Position numbers and translations under genes: made by a program. The notes beneath the pieces are model-generated. The model did no database searches. It worked only from the letters and a program-made list of their open reading frames with translations, and was not told the origin of the DNA. From an uncultured Bacteroides sp. (GTDB lineage Bacteria; Bacteroidota; Bacteroidia; Bacteroidales; Bacteroidaceae), in contig USLU01000117.1 of the NCBI GenBank assembly GCA_900555635.1, forward strand, positions 1 to 10,417: DNA of 10,417 nt. The letters are read 5' to 3'. How positions within the stretch are numbered: the first letter of the stretch is position 1; the number at the start of each line of letters is the position of its first letter. This document shows positions 6,974-10,417 of the stretch, piece after piece.

Positions 6974-7708
6974 TTATCTTTCCGCCTCAATAGTATACGT
7001 AAAGCTATCCGCCCGATAATATCCTATATTATACTCTACCGGCAAGCCATTGATGTCATATACAAACCGTTTCCTTATTAATATAGGATCGCTTGGTTTT
7101 ATCTCCAATTTATCGGCAACAATCTCACCGGCCAGTCGGGCAGTAATTTCTTCTTTGCTGGTTTTTACGATAATATCATATTTACTTTCGAGAACTCCAT
7201 AAAGCGGTTGGGTAAAATCTTCATCACCCGTCAACGGAATGATAGGATTAAAATAGGAGATGAAAGAAACAAATGGATATTCCTTGTTACCACGCACCCT
7301 CTCCAACACAATACACCGCGTACCTTTATCGGGCGGAATATTGAAGAAGTTGCATATCTCCTCATTGGGCTTTTTGAGACTGACATGGAGTTCGAAATTC
7401 TTAATATCGATACCAAGCATCTTCATTTCCTGCGAGAAGCTCAGCCAGTTCTTCACTCCTCCGGTAATTCCTTTTTTAGCTACCTTTGTACCATACCCTT
7501 TCTTCCGTTCGAGAAGTCCCTCGAACACAAGTTTGTTTATAGCCTGACGTAATGTGTTGCGAGAAATACTCAATTGTTCAGACAATTTAATTTCATTAGG
7601 TAGTAATTTACCGTTCTTATACTCTTCTGATTCAATCAGTTTTCTGAGTACTTCTTCAGCCTGAATATGAAGAGGTTTCCCACTACTTGAATCTAATTTC
7701 ATGCTCAT
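6974..7708 (-). CDS. GntR-family (HutC/UTRA-type) transcriptional regulator
   Basis: DNA-binding repressor or activator of 244 residues, the usual size of this subfamily. Residues 11-76 form the winged helix-turn-helix (PLHIQAEEVLRKLI, LLPNEIKLSEQLSISRNTLRQAINKLVFEGLLERKKGYGTKV), with SRNTLRQAINKL at 49-60 as the recognition helix region. Residues 95-238 look like a UTRA ligand domain, ending in the typical ...PILIRKRFVYDINGLPVEYNIGYYRADSFTYTI. UTRA domains commonly bind sugar phosphates or other small metabolites. It is transcribed divergently from a mannose-6-phosphate isomerase/ROK operon across 155 bases that hold promoter boxes and dyads, so control of that operon and of itself is the natural inference. 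The effector is not readable; a hexose phosphate is the best guess. ATG at 7702 is an alternative start. Confidence 0.93.
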   Translation of the reverse strand: MSMKLDSSSGKPLHIQAEEVLRKLIESEEYKNGKLLPNEIKLSEQLSISRNTLRQAINKLVFEGLLERKKGYGTKVAKKGITGGVKNWLSFSQEMKMLGIDIKNFELHVSLKKPNEEICNFFNIPPDKGTRCIVLERVRGNKEYPFVSFISYFNPIIPLTGDEDFTQPLYGVLESKYDIIVKTSKEEITARLAGEIVADKLEIKPSDPILIRKRFVYDINGLPVEYNIGYYRADSFTYTIEAER

Positions 7709-7737
7709 ATTCTTATCCCTTTCCGTTATTTACGAGG

Positions 7738-7745
7738 CAAATATA
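7738..7745 (-). promoter_or_regulatory. Candidate -7 box for the GntR gene (TATATTTG)
   Basis: The minus strand reads TATATTTG, matching TAnnTTTG, and places a transcription start near 7731, about 23 bases before the GntR ATG at 7708. No clean TTTG is seen at -33; the region is an AT-rich tract instead, suggesting a weaker or regulated promoter. Confidence 0.55.
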
Positions 7746-7777
7746 CTCTTTTTTTATAAAAAATAATCATAGATTCT

Positions 7778-7807
7778 TTTGTTTTATTTCCAAAGAGTGT
7801 ATATTTG
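7778..7807 (+). promoter_or_regulatory. Promoter of the isomerase-ROK operon (-33 TTTG, -7 TATATTTG)
   Basis: TTTG at 7778-7781 and TATATTTG at 7800-7807 match both Bacteroides promoter elements, with an 18-base spacer. The start should fall near 7814, giving a leader of about 50 bases before ATG 7864. This is the best promoter in the window. Confidence 0.75.
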
Positions 7808-7819
7808 CACAAAATACAA

Positions 7820-7843
7820 GTATGTTCATACATACATAACATA
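7820..7843. promoter_or_regulatory. Candidate operator dyads just downstream of the predicted start
   Basis: Two nested dyads are visible: GTATG-TT-CATAC (7820-7831, perfect 5-bp arms) and TATGTT-(11 bases)-AACATA (7821-7826 and 7838-7843, perfect 6-bp arms), with CATACATACAT between. Their position immediately after the predicted transcription start is right for a repressor site that blocks the isomerase operon. GntR proteins bind short palindromes of this kind. Assignment to the neighbouring regulator is inference. Confidence 0.5.
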
Positions 7844-7863
7844 TTAAAGGTACATAAGACACA

Positions 7864-9594
7864 ATGAGAAAGGTAAATTACGATCGATTCCCATCCACTA
7901 AGATTTCAGGAACTATTATCCAAGGGTGGGAAAACATCCGGGCTTTAATATCCGGATGTCTTAACAAGAAGTCAACCTTAGCTGTAGACTTCTACACTGG
8001 CGTACACGAAGAGGAAGTTATCCATGCACTTGCACTTTTGCCAGACACCACAATCATAAAAACACGCGACTTAATGAAATCAGAAGAAGAAGTCAAAGTG
8101 ATGACAGAACGTTTTATGACTGAAGACGTCCTGTTTGGCTACATCACTAACCTGAAAATGGACGACTACTTCGACCAAGAAAAAGTAAAGGCTGCTCAAA
8201 AACAGATAGAGTCGGCTACCGGAAATGTGATTGTCATTGGTACAGGAGCAGCCAACATCGTTCCCACTGATGCTACATTAATCTATGTAGACATGGCACG
8301 TTGGGAAATTCAGCAACGTTTCCGTCGCCATGAAGTGAAAGCACTGGGTATAGACAATAGCCAGGACGCCGTTTCATTGCAATATAAAAGGGGATATTTC
8401 AATGATTGGAGAATATGTGATAAATATAAGGAAGGATTGTTTGACAGGGTTAATTTTTGGATTGACACCCACATCGCAGGCGAGCCGAAGATGATTGACA
8501 AAGATACATTCTTTAAAGGTATAGAGGAAACGGTAAAAAGTCCTTTCCGAGTAGTACCTTTCTTCGATCCGGCTCCCTGGGGTGGTCAATGGATGAAAGA
8601 AGTTTGCGGGCTCGATCCGGAAAAAGAAAACTACGGTTGGTGCTTCGACTGTGTTCCCGAGGAGAACAGCCTTTTCCTTGAAGTGAATGGAGTACGCTTT
8701 GAAATGCCATCAGTAAACCTGGTTCTGTTGAAATCGAGAGAATTGCTTGGCGAACCGGTAGAAGCACGCTTCGGCAAGGACTTCCCTATTCGTTTCGACT
8801 TCCTCGATACGGTAGGCGGAGGTAACTTGAGTGTGCAAGTACATCCTACTACACAGTTCATCCGCGAAAGCTTCGGCATGTATTATACACAAGACGAAAG
8901 CTATTATCTGCTCGATGCCAAAGAAGGTGCTACCGTTTACCTCGGTCTGAAAGAAGGTATCAACAAGGACGATATGATAAACGACCTGCGTCAAGCCCAA
9001 GAGGGGAAAATCGTATTTGATACGGAGAAGTACGTCAACAAGCTACCCGCCAAGAAGCACGACCACTACCTGATACCCGGCGGAACAGTTCACTGCTCCG
9101 GTTCAGAAGCATTGGTACTGGAAATCAGTTCCACACCGAACCTGTTTACTTTCAAGCTTTGGGATTGGCAACGACTGGGACTGGACGGTAAACCGCGCCC
9201 CATCAATGTGGAAAGAGGCAAAGAAGTAATTGACTGGAAGCGTGACACGCAGTACGTAAAAGAAAACCTTGCCAACCATGTAACCGAAATGGGAAGTGGC
9301 GAAGGCTGGAGAGAAGAACGTACAGGTCTGCATCCGAATGAATTTATAGAAACCCGCCGTCACTGGTTTACGAAACCTGTTACCCACTTCACAAACAACA
9401 GTGTCAACGTACTGAACCTGGTAGAAGGTGAAGAAGCTATCGTGGAAAGCTCGGACAACAGGTTCGCGCCGTTCATTGTACACTATGCCGAGACATTCAT
9501 TATTCCGGCAAGTGTAGGCAGTTATACCATTTCTCCATACGGATTATCTGCCGGACAAGAATGTGCAACCATTAAGGCATACGTGAGATATTAA
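7864..9594 (+). CDS. Class I mannose-6-phosphate isomerase, long form with N-terminal extra domain
   Basis: Zinc enzyme expected to interconvert mannose 6-phosphate and fructose 6-phosphate in the cytosol. The 576 residues exceed the E. coli (391) and B. subtilis (315) forms. The isomerase part is roughly residues 225-576: PFFDPAPWGGQWM (232-244), then zinc ligands Q325 and H327 (LSVQVHPT), E345 (DESYYLL) and H410 (PGGTVHCSG). These are followed by LVLEISS (417-423) and TFKLWDWQRLGLDGKPRPINVE (429-450), matching the family's TYRLYDW.R segment. Ligands are complete, so activity is expected. Residues 1-220 are not part of standard ManA; VIVIGTGAANIV (122-133) and KRGYFNDWRICDKYK (175-189) suggest a degenerate P-loop kinase-like fold, which I infer only weakly. 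It diverges from the GntR gene and precedes a ROK protein by 39 bases. The real substrate could be another hexose phosphate. Confidence 0.9.
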   Translation: MRKVNYDRFPSTKISGTIIQGWENIRALISGCLNKKSTLAVDFYTGVHEEEVIHALALLPDTTIIKTRDLMKSEEEVKVMTERFMTEDVLFGYITNLKMDDYFDQEKVKAAQKQIESATGNVIVIGTGAANIVPTDATLIYVDMARWEIQQRFRRHEVKALGIDNSQDAVSLQYKRGYFNDWRICDKYKEGLFDRVNFWIDTHIAGEPKMIDKDTFFKGIEETVKSPFRVVPFFDPAPWGGQWMKEVCGLDPEKENYGWCFDCVPEENSLFLEVNGVRFEMPSVNLVLLKSRELLGEPVEARFGKDFPIRFDFLDTVGGGNLSVQVHPTTQFIRESFGMYYTQDESYYLLDAKEGATVYLGLKEGINKDDMINDLRQAQEGKIVFDTEKYVNKLPAKKHDHYLIPGGTVHCSGSEALVLEISSTPNLFTFKLWDWQRLGLDGKPRPINVERGKEVIDWKRDTQYVKENLANHVTEMGSGEGWREERTGLHPNEFIETRRHWFTKPVTHFTNNSVNVLNLVEGEEAIVESSDNRFAPFIVHYAETFIIPASVGSYTISPYGLSAGQECATIKAYVRY

Positions 9595-9633
9595 TTCAAG
9601 TAGAAATCATGTTAACTCAATCTACAGAAGTTT

Positions 9634-10417
9634 ATGTATAAGCACGATCAACGCATTGTATTGACTTTGGATGCCGGAGGTACAAACTTTGTATTCTCTG
9701 CCATCCAGGCTTGCGAGGAGGTAGTAGCTCCGATTTGTCTTCCTGCTGCTTCGGATGATTTGGATAAATGTTTATCCACATTAATTAAAGGGTTCAGTTT
9801 AATCAAGGAGCAGTTGAAGGACGAACCGGTAGCTATCAGCTTTGCATTTCCCGGTCCTGCCGATTATGAGAATGGCATCATCGGTGACTTGCCCAATTTT
9901 CCCTCATTTCGTGGCGGGGTGGCTTTAGGGCCTTTCCTCGAAGCTAAGTTCGGAATACCGGTATATATCAATAACGACGGAAACCTGTTTGCATACGGTG
10001 AAGCTCTGGCAGGTACATTACCTGCCCTCAATGCCGAACTGGAAGCGGCCGGTAATCCGAAGAGATACCGGAATCTGCTGGGCATCACCCTGGGTACCGG
10101 CTTTGGTGCAGGAGTAGTCATCAACAATTGCCTGCTGACAGGCGATAATGGTTGTGGTGGCGACGTCTGGATCATGCGTAACAAGAAGTATCCGGAGATG
10201 ATAGCCGAAGAAAGCGTAAGTATCAGAGCCGTTCGTCGCGTATATAGCGAACTGAGTGGCGAAGATGCAACCGCACTGACCCCAAAAGACATCTTTGATA
10301 TCGCCGAAGGCAACCGTCCCGGTAATAGCGATGCCGCCATCCGCAGTTTCGAGGAAATGGGCGAAATGGCAGGAGCTGCCATTGCCGCAGCCTTGCACAT
10401 CGTGGATGGGCTGGTAG
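9634..10417 (+). CDS. ROK-family sugar kinase-like protein, N-terminal 261 residues (runs off right edge)
   Basis: Actin/hexokinase-fold protein of the ROK family, which phosphorylates glucose, mannose, fructose or amino sugars with ATP. The frame from ATG 9634 stays open to the window end, giving 261 residues of a usual 300-400. The phosphate-1 loop is LDAGGTNFVF at 12-21, the catalytic aspartate D115 sits in YINNDGN, and the phosphate-2 loop ITLGTGFGAGVV is at 151-162. The segment where ROK kinases carry GEIGH reads GDNGCGGDVWIM (170-181), and the CxCGxxGC zinc motif is absent (RNKKYPEMIAEE instead). With D115 kept, kinase activity remains plausible, but substrate specificity cannot be assigned. 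A ROK repressor is unlikely because there is no N-terminal HTH. Spacing from the isomerase is 39 bases with AGAAG four bases before ATG, so one operon is likely; together they would feed a hexose into fructose 6-phosphate. Confidence 0.9.
   Translation, partial: MYKHDQRIVLTLDAGGTNFVFSAIQACEEVVAPICLPAASDDLDKCLSTLIKGFSLIKEQLKDEPVAISFAFPGPADYENGIIGDLPNFPSFRGGVALGPFLEAKFGIPVYINNDGNLFAYGEALAGTLPALNAELEAAGNPKRYRNLLGITLGTGFGAGVVINNCLLTGDNGCGGDVWIMRNKKYPEMIAEESVSIRAVRRVYSELSGEDATALTPKDIFDIAEGNRPGNSDAAIRSFEEMGEMAGAAIAAALHIVDGLV

Larger units (their letters stand above)
7737..7808. promoter_or_regulatory. Inverted repeat spanning the divergent promoters
   Basis: GCAAATATACTCTTT (7737-7751) is mirrored by AAAGAGTGTATATTTGC (7792-7808); the arms match at every position except a 2-base insertion in the right arm. 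Each arm contains the outward-facing -7 box of one gene. The symmetry extends beyond the promoter octamers into CTCTTT/AAAGAG, so promoter similarity alone does not explain it. It could be a paired operator for the GntR protein or duplicated promoter DNA. Confidence 0.65.

Noticed and set aside
9103..9483. 126-residue minus-strand open frame inside the isomerase gene
   Set aside because: Shadow of the isomerase coding strand, which carries the zinc ligand H410 and the LWDWQR segment here.
9609..9641. Ten-codon open frame MLTQSTEVYV overlapping the ROK start
   Set aside because: Could be translationally coupled, but it is short, has no ribosome-binding signal and is no longer than expected by chance.
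9864..10400. 178-residue minus-strand open frame opposite the ROK gene
   Set aside because: It is antisense to clear ROK motifs (LGTGFGAG, NNDGN) and has a low-complexity proline/serine/alanine composition with no recognisable domain.

Overview
The window looks like chromosomal DNA from a gut Bacteroidales bacterium, most likely Bacteroides or a close relative. The evidence is the protein style (a Bacteroidetes-type secreted subtilase, long-form mannose-6-phosphate isomerase and a TrmB with an FSDP motif), the near absence of Shine-Dalgarno sequences, and several upstream elements matching the Bacteroides -7 consensus TAnnTTTG. There are ten protein genes and no tRNA, rRNA, CRISPR array, transposase or phage gene. 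Two genes run off the ends. No gap between genes exceeds 160 bases.

Bases 1-6850 hold seven genes, all on the minus strand. In transcription order they are mnmA (tRNA U34 2-thiolation), a secreted S8 serine peptidase, xseA and xseB (exonuclease VII subunits), ilvE (branched-chain aminotransferase), trmB (tRNA m7G46 methyltransferase) and the N-terminal part of mrp (Fe-S cluster carrier ATPase). These are mostly housekeeping genes. A promoter-like box stands before mnmA and another before ilvE. Two repeats lie in the gaps: a four-copy 22-bp tandem repeat between the peptidase gene and xseA, and a 98-bp imperfect inverted repeat built from AATCCGTGN nonamers between ilvE and trmB.

Bases 6910-10417 form a separate sugar-phosphate module. 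A GntR/UTRA regulator (minus strand) has its own hairpin terminator and diverges from a plus-strand operon. That operon encodes a 576-residue class I mannose-6-phosphate isomerase with an unexplained N-terminal domain, then a ROK-family sugar kinase-like protein cut by the window end. The 155-bp divergent control region carries outward-facing promoter boxes inside a long inverted repeat, plus a second dyad near the predicted isomerase transcription start. The simplest reading is that a sugar phosphate sensed by the UTRA domain controls phosphorylation and isomerisation of a hexose, probably mannose or a related sugar.

No clearly new multi-gene system is visible. The observations most worth following are the two intergenic repeats, the N-terminal domain of the isomerase, the ROK protein lacking the usual GEIGH and zinc motifs, and the symmetric control region.
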